61,934 nt of DNA, taken from assembly GCA_017514785.1 (NCBI GenBank), contig JAFWIO010000028.1, positions 1 to 61,934 of the forward strand, in the 5' to 3' direction. Shown piece after piece: positions 35,122 to 44,857 of this stretch (position 1 is its first letter; each line of letters starts with the position of its first letter). A program made the position numbers and the translations under genes. The DNA comes from Eubacterium sp. (GTDB lineage: Bacteria > Bacillota > Clostridia > Lachnospirales > Lachnospiraceae). The notes under the pieces were generated by a model, which searched no databases, had not been told where the DNA came from, and saw only the letters and a list, made by a program, of their open reading frames with translations.

Positions 35122-36158
35122 TCTTTATCCTCGTATTTCTTAAATGATAATTCTATAATTCTTTCGCAAAGATCTGCGAAGCTAATTCCTAAACTTTCAG
35201 CCTCTCTTGGAACTAAGCTAGTCTCTGTCATTCCAGGCAAAGTGTTAACTTCCAAACAATACATATCGCCATTTTCTGTCATAATGATATCTGCTCTAGC
35301 ATAAACCTCACAGCCCAAAACATCGCAAGCTTCTTTGGCAATTGTTTGCATTTTTAAAGTCAGCTCTGTAGTTAGTTCAGCCGGGCAAACTTCTTCAGTA
35401 GCTCCTGGCTCGTATTTATTTGTGTAATCATACCAACCATCTTTTGGAATAATCTCAACTACTGGGAAGACCTCGTCTCCCACTACACCGACAGAAAACT
35501 CTCTACCGCTTATAAATTCTTCTATTAAAACAGAGTCATCTATTTTGTAACATTCGTAGATGGCATCTTTATATTCTTCTTCATTGTTTACGATATAAAC
35601 ACCCACACTTGAGCCGCCGTTTGTAGCCTTAACAACAAGTGGGAAATCCATTCCGATTTTTTCTAGATCGTAATCGTCGCCTTCTTGTAGCCAAACGCTT
35701 TCAGGCGTTGGCACACCTTTACCCTTAAAGATCTGTTTTGTAAGGCCTTTGTCCATGCCGAGCGCACTAGCAACATGACCTGAACCTGTATATTTGATAG
35801 CATGCAAATCAAGAACAGCCTGAACCATTCCGTCTTCACCGTATCTACCATGAAGACCGTTAAACACAATATCGGCTTGCTCTAAAATAAACAAAACATT
35901 TGATTTAAAATATGGACGACCTTTAATCTCGTACGAATAAATATCACCAGTCAAAGAATCTAACTTATATCTTTCCACATCAATATCGTAATCTGTTTCA
36001 GCTTTTTCAAAGACGCTTGCATCATTACTGTTGTAATATGGGTCCACTAAAACAGCATTGTGTCCTTTGCCCCTAAGAGCTTTGCACACATTGTAACCTG
36101 ACTTTATTGATATTTCTCTTTCTGTACTTAGTCCTCCACAAAGAACTGCTATGTTCAT
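35118..36158 (-). CDS. ddl: D-alanine--D-alanine ligase
   Basis: 346-aa ATP-grasp enzyme that makes D-Ala-D-Ala for murein precursors. Motifs include LCGGLSTEREISIKSG at the N-terminus, GLHGRYGEDGMVQ, PLVVKATNGGSSVGV (ATP binding), EEFISGREFSVGV and EVNTLPGMTETSLVPREA. AGGAGAAGGAG precedes the ATG. The final residues overlap the murF start by 4 bp, so the two steps are coupled. A tyrosine in the pocket (the vancomycin-susceptible Ddl type) cannot be placed with certainty by eye. Confidence 0.96.
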   Translation of the reverse strand: MNIAVLCGGLSTEREISIKSGYNVCKALRGKGHNAVLVDPYYNSNDASVFEKAETDYDIDVERYKLDSLTGDIYSYEIKGRPYFKSNVLFILEQADIVFNGLHGRYGEDGMVQAVLDLHAIKYTGSGHVASALGMDKGLTKQIFKGKGVPTPESVWLQEGDDYDLEKIGMDFPLVVKATNGGSSVGVYIVNNEEEYKDAIYECYKIDDSVLIEEFISGREFSVGVVGDEVFPVVEIIPKDGWYDYTNKYEPGATEEVCPAELTTELTLKMQTIAKEACDVLGCEVYARADIIMTENGDMYCLEVNTLPGMTETSLVPREAESLGISFADLCERIIELSFKKYEDKE

Positions 36159-36174
36159 AATGTCTCCTTCTCTC

Positions 36175-38199
36175 CTATATACTAAGTTCTTTGACGACGT
36201 CGTCCTCTAGAACTTTCTTTTCATTTTCAGTAATTGGAAGCTCACCTTCCATAAGCATTTTATAACTATCTGCCGCTTGTTTCAAGACATCTGCGTCATT
36301 TAAAATGTCACCCATTCTGAACTCATAATCGCCACTTTGTCTTACGCCGAAGAAATCGCCGGGGCCGCGAAGTTTCAAATCTTCATTCGCAATCTTGAAA
36401 CCATCGTTTGAGTTACACAAAACCTGTAGTCTTTCCTTTTTAGACTTGTCTTTGCTGCCATCAACAAAGATACAGTAAGACTGTTCGCTGCCTCTTCCAA
36501 CACGACCGCGTAGCTGATGAAGCTGCGCCAAACCAAAGCGCTCAGCATTTTCTACCATCATTACTGTGGCGTTAGGGACATTCACTCCAACTTCTACTAC
36601 AGTAGTTGAAACAAGAACCTGAATCTCGTTTTTAGCAAACGCATCCATTATCTTATTCTTCTCATCATTCTTCATCCTACCGTGAAGATAAGCAACTTTA
36701 ATGCTTGGTGGGAAGATGCTCTCTAATTTCTCAGCATACTCAATTACATTTTCGCCTTCTACAGCCTCGCTGTACTCGACAGTCGGACAAATAATGTATG
36801 CCTGTCTTCCTGTCTGCACTTGCTTTTCTATAAAGTCATACGCATTTGGTCTGTATGATGTATCAACTAATGCATTTCCAATTGATAGTCTGCCTGCTGG
36901 CATCTCGTTAATAATAGAAATGTCCAAATCGCCATACATAATAATAGCAAGCGTTCTTGGAATAGGCGTTGCACTCATAACAAGCACATGAGGATTTTCA
37001 CCTTTGTGTGAAATAGCCTCTCTTTGGCGAACGCCAAACCTATGTTGCTCGTCAGTAACTACCAATGCCAAATCTTTATAATTAACTGCCTCTTGAATAA
37101 GGGCGTGTGTTCCAACAATTATATTCGCTTTACCAGATTCAATCACTTCATAAACTTCGCGCTTTTCCTTTGCAGTCATGGAACCTGTAAGCATAACAAC
37201 ATTTAGATCAATGTCGTTTTCGTCAAATAACTCTAGCATTCCCTCGTAATGCTGCTTCGCCAAAACTTCCGTAGGCGCCATTATTGCACCTTGGTAACCA
37301 TTCACTGCTACACTTAACAAACCAAGTATCGCAACAATGGTTTTACCTGAACCAACATCACCTTGGACAAGTCTATTCATCACTCCATCAGATGACATAT
37401 CTTTCTTAATTTCATTCCAGACATTAACCTGCGCGCCTGTCAAGTCATAAGGCAAGTTGTTAACTAGAGTTTCAGCCACACTGAAATCATCTATCACATG
37501 GGTGTTTTTTTGCTTCTCATTTTCAGCCTTAAGGCTCTGTAAATTGTTTATAAATCTAAAGAATTCTTCAAAGACAAATCTCTTTCTTGCTGTCTGGAAC
37601 TCTTGAGTGTTCTTAGGAAAATGAATTTGCTTAACTGCTTCTTTTACATCGAGCAAATCATATTTATCCCTAATAGACTGAGGCAAAAACTCAGGCTTAG
37701 AAATCTGATCTAGTGTATCTCTGACAGCCTTTGTTACCACATTGTTTGTTAGACCTCGTACAAGTGGATAAACAGGCTGCATTGAGCCCATCTTGTTATT
37801 GTATTCATCTTGCTTAAACATCTTTGGCTGATCAATTACTAGCGCTTGTCTAAGTTCTTTGACGAAGCCTCTAAACACAAAACTAGCGCCTATCTGAAGT
37901 TGATTCTTTAGATATGGCGCATTGAACCAAACACATTTAATAGCATCGCCGTTGGCGTCTCTAATAAAAGCCTCAGTTAGTGTTAGATTTTTCACTCGTC
38001 TAACCACTGTATCACGAGCGACTGTTCCAAAGACTGCTTGAGTTCTGTCTGTGTCTAAATCACGGACTAAAACTGGAGCTTCGTATGTATCATAATATCG
38101 AGGATAATAGTCAATTAAATCCTCTGCTTTGTACACACCAGCTCTGTTAAATGCCTTTTCAGTTTTCTCTCCAACACCTTTTATCGTCTTTAATTCCAT
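36175..38199 (-). CDS. recG: ATP-dependent DNA helicase RecG
   Basis: 674-aa helicase that remodels stalled forks and Holliday junctions. Visible are the N-terminal wedge/OB region (~50-140), the RecG-type Walker A QGDVGSGKTIVA near 275, DEQHRFG (the DEAH-like box), SATPIPRTLA, and the C-terminal VVEVGVNVPNATVM and QLRGRVGRG. There is no Shine-Dalgarno: TGATAAAAT, 7 bases and the ATG. The gene has its own promoter between the terminator at 38244-38302 and the start, and probably leads the ddl-murF cluster (16 bp gap). Confidence 0.96.
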   Translation of the reverse strand: MELKTIKGVGEKTEKAFNRAGVYKAEDLIDYYPRYYDTYEAPVLVRDLDTDRTQAVFGTVARDTVVRRVKNLTLTEAFIRDANGDAIKCVWFNAPYLKNQLQIGASFVFRGFVKELRQALVIDQPKMFKQDEYNNKMGSMQPVYPLVRGLTNNVVTKAVRDTLDQISKPEFLPQSIRDKYDLLDVKEAVKQIHFPKNTQEFQTARKRFVFEEFFRFINNLQSLKAENEKQKNTHVIDDFSVAETLVNNLPYDLTGAQVNVWNEIKKDMSSDGVMNRLVQGDVGSGKTIVAILGLLSVAVNGYQGAIMAPTEVLAKQHYEGMLELFDENDIDLNVVMLTGSMTAKEKREVYEVIESGKANIIVGTHALIQEAVNYKDLALVVTDEQHRFGVRQREAISHKGENPHVLVMSATPIPRTLAIIMYGDLDISIINEMPAGRLSIGNALVDTSYRPNAYDFIEKQVQTGRQAYIICPTVEYSEAVEGENVIEYAEKLESIFPPSIKVAYLHGRMKNDEKNKIMDAFAKNEIQVLVSTTVVEVGVNVPNATVMMVENAERFGLAQLHQLRGRVGRGSEQSYCIFVDGSKDKSKKERLQVLCNSNDGFKIANEDLKLRGPGDFFGVRQSGDYEFRMGDILNDADVLKQAADSYKMLMEGELPITENEKKVLEDDVVKELSI

Positions 38200-38206
38200 C
38201 TCTACT

Positions 38207-38236
38207 ATTTTATCATATACTAGAAAAAAATGTCTT
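38207..38236 (-). promoter_or_regulatory. Extended -10 promoter of recG (predicted leaderless)
   Basis: On the minus strand TGATAAAAT (38207-38215) with a partial -35 AAGACA 18 bases before it (38231-38236). The ATG at 38199 begins 7 bases after the -10, so little or no leader is expected. Confidence 0.6.
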
Positions 38237-38243
38237 TAAAAAG

Positions 38244-38302
38244 CAATAAAAAACAACAGGGTATCGAACGATTTTTAGTGAGTACCCTGTTGTTTTTTAT
38301 TG
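38244..38302 (-). terminator. Conserved-loop terminator, copy A
   Basis: A perfect 20-bp stem (CAATAAAAAACAACAGGGTA on either side) around a 19-nt loop. In the sense of the upstream gene the loop reads CTCACTAAAAATCGTTCGA. It is one of four terminators in the window with this loop (copies at 43107, 46638 and 58036), and it begins 8 bp after the stop of the 38311-40890 gene. Confidence 0.9.
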
Positions 38303-38310
38303 TTTATGTT

Positions 38311-40890
38311 TTATTTAACTTTCTTTTTCTTAGAATATTTACCGTAATAGTATTTTTTGCCAACTTTCTTGTAAGCGCGTACTCTTACGTAATATTTCTT
38401 ACGCTTTTTGTCTTTGCGTTTGATTGTATATTTTAGCTTCTTAACTTTCTTAACTTTCTTGCCACTGAAGCTCTTCTTCTTAGACCACTGTACTTCGTAT
38501 CCGCCAGCGCCTTTAACTTTCTTCCATTTAACTTTAATCTTTTTCTTTGATCCTTTAGCTTTAGTAATCTTAGCTTTTCCAGGAACAATCTTAAATGTTA
38601 TATAGTCGCTCTCTTTAAAGTTTCCAAGACCTTTAATGTAAACAGCACCCTTACCAATCTTAATATTGTCTTTGTAAGTCATTGTGTAATCTACGCCAGG
38701 TCTTAGTAAAACTCCGTTGTATTTAAGTGGTCCAATAGGTTTAACTTCTTTACCTGTATAAGTCTGATTATCAATCCAAGAATCGTAATCGCAACTCCAG
38801 ATCATCTTCTTAGCTGCATCACCTTCTTTGTCGGCCTTAGCTACACCGTTCTGATAAGACATAATTTTAGCCATGTCACTTGAACCGATTACAGCATAAC
38901 CAGCATCATTGATAACCTTATCAATTCCACCGTTACCAACTAGACTGTATGTACATACATTTTCAAACTTAACTCCAGGTTTCTTTGGACACTCGATTGC
39001 TGATTTTAGCCAGCACTGAGCAGCCTGATAACATGAGTAAATACCAATTCCGTATCCTTCGTGAGCATCAACATTTGGATTTACATAGTAATCTGTGTAT
39101 CCGTATGAGCCAGGTGCATTCCATGCCTTTTGACTTGGAATATCATATGGCAACTCACTCTGGTACATATAAGTTCTACCATTTGTACCATTCCAAATAG
39201 TCTGATATTTCTGGAAGTGCTCAACCATCAAACCATAAGCAGTGATGTTGTCACCGTTAAATGTAACACCGTTATCAGCTGTATTCTTATACCAGCCAAC
39301 ACCATGTCCATGGTCAGCTCTCCATACCCAGAAGTTATCTGTAATAACATCATTCTGATTAATCTCTACACAGTTCTCAACCTGACAGTTTGCATCATCT
39401 GCGCCACCTACTCTAAAGAAGCAGTCACTGATTACTGTAGGATTATCAGAGAAATCATTAGAGTTCTTATCATTACCAACTGTTAACAAGTCAGGTGATT
39501 TCTTGCGGCCTGCGTCAAATAACAATCCAGCTAAACGAACACCTTTGACGTTGTCTACGTGCATACACTCATTTCCTTCTGTTGGTTTAAGTGTTGCATA
39601 ACCTAGACCTAATACTACAAAGTTATCTTGATTAATTTGAATTGGTTTATCTAAGTTGTAGATTCCCGGAGAGAAAATCAAAGCTTTCTTATCAGCAATA
39701 GCTGTATTAATTTCATCAGCTGTATCTGTAGGTTTAGCTACATAATAATTTCTAGATGCTATTGTTCTATAATCTCTTCCCAATTCATAATCTTCCCAAG
39801 AAACACCTTGAGTGTTTTCTTTTACAGCAGGAACGATTATCTTATAATCATCATCTTCATATGCAAGATAAGGTTTTTCAGCAATCTTTGGAGTATCTGT
39901 AACTACAGTACTTGTTCCCTTTGGCCAGTCACTAGCTGTGTGCTGTGTCTTTGAACCAACTAAAACACTGTTCCAAACTGCAGCTTGGTAATTCCATTTT
40001 TCATATCTAGGGTCATTGTTTGCGTTTGTAACAATATTTCTAGATAGCCACTGTTGCTGTGATCCACAAGATACAAATGTTCCGATTTTAGAATCCGCCA
40101 TGAATCCACCGCTGGCATATCCACCTTCTTCATGAAGATTGATTCCGCCAGTTAGGTTTACTTTTCTCATAGCTGTAGCCTGTGAAACAGCCCATGTACT
40201 TACTTTATAATCTGATGTGAAGTTCTCAACAGAACGCCAGAAGTTACATAGCGCATTGTAGTTGATATTTCCATCCCATTTTCTTCCCTTCATCCATTCA
40301 GCTAAACACTGAACCTGATTGATTTTAACCTGTGTAGGTTTCAAACCAAGTCCTGCTACCTGAGTATAGAAACCAACTTTTGTTGTAACGTTATACTCTG
40401 TTCCACTTGGCATAAACATAAATGCATATCTTTCAGATCTGAACTGACCAGCTTCAGAATTTTTATAAGCTGTATCAATTACATTTTGGATTTTATCCAT
40501 TGGGTCAGTATCTTCAAAGATATATGTGTTTTCGCCGAATAAATCTATTTCATCTGAAAAGATTTTAGACTTAGCAACCTCTTTGCCATCCACCAATGCA
40601 CGAACATAATAGTAACTTTCTGAATACTTAGGACTTAAAATAACATGGTTATTATAACTAGCACTTAGTTCATAATTAGCAAATCTACTATCTGCTTTAT
40701 AAAGCTCATAAGTCGCACCTTCTATCTCATCACAATTAATTGCTGCAAGATCGGTAGAGTTAACTGAAACTTTAACATTTAGTACATCACTCGCCCTAGT
40801 CTCTTGTACTTGAATGGCAGGCACCAAACTAAGTACCATTGCAACAACAACGATACTAGAAAGAACCTGATTTCTCACTTTTCTAAACAT
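38311..40890 (-). CDS. Secreted beta-helix protein (GH55-like) with lysine-rich fibronectin III-like tail
   Basis: 859 aa with a signal peptide (~1-34). The main ~600 residues resemble a secreted family seen in actinobacteria and other soil or gut bacteria, often labelled adenylyl cyclase or GH55-like. Motifs are FMFMPSGTEYNV, VGFYTQVAGLGLKP, ALCNFWRSVENF, WAVSQATAMRKV, ASGGFMADSKI and GSQQQWLSRN, followed by right-handed beta-helix repeats. It may act on beta-glucan, but no catalytic residue is assigned. Residues ~680-750 form an MBG-like module (LRPGVDYTMTYKDN), and the last ~90 are a fibronectin III-like domain ending KYSKKKKVK. AAAGGAG precedes the ATG, and a promoter lies at 40943-40971. 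Confidence 0.72.
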   Translation of the reverse strand: MFRKVRNQVLSSIVVVAMVLSLVPAIQVQETRASDVLNVKVSVNSTDLAAINCDEIEGATYELYKADSRFANYELSASYNNHVILSPKYSESYYYVRALVDGKEVAKSKIFSDEIDLFGENTYIFEDTDPMDKIQNVIDTAYKNSEAGQFRSERYAFMFMPSGTEYNVTTKVGFYTQVAGLGLKPTQVKINQVQCLAEWMKGRKWDGNINYNALCNFWRSVENFTSDYKVSTWAVSQATAMRKVNLTGGINLHEEGGYASGGFMADSKIGTFVSCGSQQQWLSRNIVTNANNDPRYEKWNYQAAVWNSVLVGSKTQHTASDWPKGTSTVVTDTPKIAEKPYLAYEDDDYKIIVPAVKENTQGVSWEDYELGRDYRTIASRNYYVAKPTDTADEINTAIADKKALIFSPGIYNLDKPIQINQDNFVVLGLGYATLKPTEGNECMHVDNVKGVRLAGLLFDAGRKKSPDLLTVGNDKNSNDFSDNPTVISDCFFRVGGADDANCQVENCVEINQNDVITDNFWVWRADHGHGVGWYKNTADNGVTFNGDNITAYGLMVEHFQKYQTIWNGTNGRTYMYQSELPYDIPSQKAWNAPGSYGYTDYYVNPNVDAHEGYGIGIYSCYQAAQCWLKSAIECPKKPGVKFENVCTYSLVGNGGIDKVINDAGYAVIGSSDMAKIMSYQNGVAKADKEGDAAKKMIWSCDYDSWIDNQTYTGKEVKPIGPLKYNGVLLRPGVDYTMTYKDNIKIGKGAVYIKGLGNFKESDYITFKIVPGKAKITKAKGSKKKIKVKWKKVKGAGGYEVQWSKKKSFSGKKVKKVKKLKYTIKRKDKKRKKYYVRVRAYKKVGKKYYYGKYSKKKKVK

Positions 40891-40942
40891 AAAAAATCTC
40901 CTTTATTAAATTTCTTCAACTTCCGCACGTAACCTATTTTTG

Positions 40943-40971
40943 ATTATATCAAATAGATATTTTATACACAA
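40943..40971 (-). promoter_or_regulatory. Putative promoter of the beta-helix protein gene
   Basis: On the minus strand TTGTGT (40966-40971), 17 bp, TATAAT (40943-40948). The leader would be about 45 nt and contains the AAAGGAG site. Confidence 0.5.
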
Positions 40972-41013
40972 TAATTATATAGGTGCATTATGTTGAAAAT
41001 ATGGGCCAAAATC

Positions 41014-41046
41014 AAAAAGGAGTTTTCATAAAGAAAACTCCTTTTT
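41014..41046 (-). terminator. Terminator of groESL
   Basis: AAAAAGGAGTTTTC and GAAAACTCCTTTTT arms around a 5-nt loop, with T-rich sequence following on the minus strand. It lies about 80 bp after the groEL stop; the stretch between holds only AT-rich sequence with a weak TTATTCGAAAAATAA hairpin. Confidence 0.85.
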
Positions 41047-41125
41047 TTGAGCTTGTGCCCTTATTATTTTTCGAATAATGATTGTAATTAAATATTATCT
41101 CGAAGCCGTTTCAAACTATCTGCTT

Positions 41126-43043
<1,918 letters not shown>

Positions 43044-43106
43044 TTTTTTACCTCCATTGATATGTCAAAACTATTCAATATAATAACACTTTTAATTGTT
43101 ATTTTC

Positions 43107-43159
43107 AAAAAATCAATAAGGATACGAACGTTTGTTAGTGGGTTCCCTTTTGATTTTTT
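43107..43159 (-). terminator. Conserved-loop terminator, copy B
   Basis: In the minus-strand RNA the arms are AAAAAATCAA-AAGGGAAC and GTATCCTT-A-TTGATTTTTT, with a G-U pair, one A-A mismatch and one bulged A. The loop is CCACTAACAAACGTTC. It begins inside the stop codon of the OGG gene. It is the most diverged of the four copies, yet the loop core CACTNANAANCGTTC is kept. Confidence 0.8.
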
Positions 43160-44048
43160 ATTTGCCAAGATTATTATCTCTACCGTAACAGAAAAGGTAT
43201 TGCTGAGCATATCCGCCGTATTCGCCATACATATTCTTAGCAAATTCAGCTATCTCTTCTTTCTCAACCTCTTTTCCGTCAAAGTACATAGTTTCCATTA
43301 TTCTCTTAATCCAAACGTCGATTGGAAAACTAGATGAATAACCGAGCGAGAACAACATTACGCAGTTGGCTACTTTGTCTCCGACGCCTTTAATGCTTGT
43401 CAAAATATTTCTTGCGTATTTTTCATCAATACGATTTCCATATTCGAAGAATGAATTAACCTTTAGCCTTCTCTTTGAAAGCATGGTGGATGCATCCAAC
43501 AGATATGGTGCTCTAAAACCAACTTTGAGATCTCGCCACTGCTTCTCCGTCAAAGAACCCAACTTGTTTATAGTAGGAAAAGCGTAATACTTTTTACCTT
43601 CAATAGTTCCTAAGTATTTTCCATATGTATTACTTAGGTTTTCCACCAACTGTTTAATATGTGGAATCTGTTTGTTCTGAGAAATAATAAATGAAATAAG
43701 TGTCTCATGAAAATCTTGATTTAGGATTCTAATTCCCCACTTATCTTTTATAACTGGACGAAGTTTTTCATCTTTTCTTCGAAGAAAGTTTTTAATTTTC
43801 CTGTAGTCTTTGTCTAGGTCGAAATAGTGAATCCAAAACTCAACCACATCTTCTTTTGATGTATTGTAAAAAACAAGGGTATCCTTCTCTTGCTTGATGT
43901 GAAGCAATCTATTATTTGCCACAATCACATACTCCTCATCGCCTAACTTTTCAAACCTGAAGCACTGACCGCACTCTAGCGTCTGCGACAAAAGAAAATC
44001 TTTCACCTCTTCAACTATTATGTTTTCCTTCTTCTTCCTAATTTTCAT
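43158..44048 (-). CDS. 8-oxoguanine DNA glycosylase/lyase (OGG1 type)
   Basis: Base-excision glycosylase of the HhH-GPD family, 296 aa from the ATG at 44048. The helix-hairpin-helix IKGVGDKVANC contains the catalytic Lys, and the conserved Asp follows in FPIDVWIKRIM; both agree with OGG1. ECGQCFRFE near the N-terminus is typical of clostridial OGG proteins. An ATG three codons earlier (44057) overlaps the predicted -10 box, so I prefer the later one. It has no Shine-Dalgarno; TGATAATAT plus 7 bases precede the ATG. Confidence 0.9.
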   Translation of the reverse strand: MKIRKKKENIIVEEVKDFLLSQTLECGQCFRFEKLGDEEYVIVANNRLLHIKQEKDTLVFYNTSKEDVVEFWIHYFDLDKDYRKIKNFLRRKDEKLRPVIKDKWGIRILNQDFHETLISFIISQNKQIPHIKQLVENLSNTYGKYLGTIEGKKYYAFPTINKLGSLTEKQWRDLKVGFRAPYLLDASTMLSKRRLKVNSFFEYGNRIDEKYARNILTSIKGVGDKVANCVMLFSLGYSSSFPIDVWIKRIMETMYFDGKEVEKEEIAEFAKNMYGEYGGYAQQYLFCYGRDNNLGK

Positions 44049-44055
44049 AGAGAAC

Positions 44056-44084
44056 ATATTATCAAATTCACAAAACTTTTACAA
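44056..44084 (-). promoter_or_regulatory. Promoter of the OGG gene (extended -10, predicted leaderless)
   Basis: On the minus strand TTGTAA (44079-44084), 17 bp, TAATAT (44056-44061) with TG one base upstream. Seven bases separate the -10 from the ATG at 44048. Confidence 0.65.
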
Positions 44085-44152
44085 TTATAGACTTTTATTT
44101 ATTTTAGATAAGTATTATAATTATCTTAACAACTAATTCGGGAGGATATATT

Positions 44153-44767
44153 ATGGGATTTTTCAATAAGTTAGTAGGTACTGCCGCTGTGGTAGGCGCA
44201 ACTGTAGGTAGCGTACTTTATGTTAAAAACCGTAAGGAAACAAGAAAAGATGATGAAGTATTTGAAGATTTGAGTGGCGAGAAATACTTCGACTACGAAA
44301 CTACAGATGATAAAATTAAGCTTACTTTCAATACAAAGAAAGCAAAACAGACTGCTGATCAAGTAGCGGATAAAATCATTGATAAATATGATGAAACTGT
44401 TGAGCAAGTTACAGAAAAGATTGGCGAAGAAAATGCTGATATGATTAAAGAAAACTATGAAGCTACTAAAGCAAAAGTTAAAGAGACGGCTTTGAGAGTT
44501 TCAAGTGTAGCAAATGATGCTAAAAAGAAGGCAATTGATGTGATTGGCGAAGAAAACGTCAAAGAGGCTAAGGAGAAGGTTAAAGATACTGTAAATGATG
44601 CTAAAGATGCCATCAAAGATAAGGTTAATCCTTCTACTGAGGACTTTGATGATTTCGATAAACCAGCATCAAATCCTGAACCTGCTACTACTGAGGAAGT
44701 TGATATTCCTAAGGTAAAGAAGGATGAAGGAATTGACTTCATGGAAGACGAGCTTTCTGATTTATAA
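44153..44767 (+). CDS. YtxH-like membrane-tethered amphipathic helix protein
   Basis: 204 aa: a short N-terminal hydrophobic segment (LVGTAAVVGATVGSVLYV, YtxH-like), then a long charged region of repeated amphipathic helices (AKAKVKETALRVSSVANDAKKKA, VKEAKEKVKDTVNDAKDAIKD) like apolipoprotein or LEA/stress proteins, and an acidic tail ending FMEDELSDL. Role unknown; YtxH proteins respond to general stress in Bacillus, but that link is only by resemblance. GGGAGG precedes the ATG, and TATAAT at 44116-44121 may be its -10 box. It is convergent with glnS. Confidence 0.75.
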   Translation: MGFFNKLVGTAAVVGATVGSVLYVKNRKETRKDDEVFEDLSGEKYFDYETTDDKIKLTFNTKKAKQTADQVADKIIDKYDETVEQVTEKIGEENADMIKENYEATKAKVKETALRVSSVANDAKKKAIDVIGEENVKEAKEKVKDTVNDAKDAIKDKVNPSTEDFDDFDKPASNPEPATTEEVDIPKVKKDEGIDFMEDELSDL

Positions 44768-44790
44768 AAATCATTTTTAGTTCGTTCCAA

Positions 44791-44848
44791 CAAAAAGAGA
44801 ACCTCCAACGGAAATAACAGAAATTTCCTTTTGGAGGTTCTCTTTTTG
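44791..44848. terminator. Bidirectional terminator with nested inner hairpin
   Basis: A 17-bp perfect outer stem (CAAAAAGAGAACCTCCA and its complement) encloses an inner GGAAAT/ATTTCC stem. It separates the convergent YtxH-like gene and glnS; the composite shape is larger than the other terminators here. Confidence 0.9.
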
Positions 44849-44857
44849 ATTTATAAA

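Noticed and set aside
43124-43139. LexA-like sequence CGAACGTTTGTTAG in copy B of the conserved-loop hairpin, next to a DNA repair gene
   Set aside because: It matches only part of the Gram-positive SOS box, and the other three copies have CGAACGATTTTAAGT or similar, so the resemblance comes from the shared loop.
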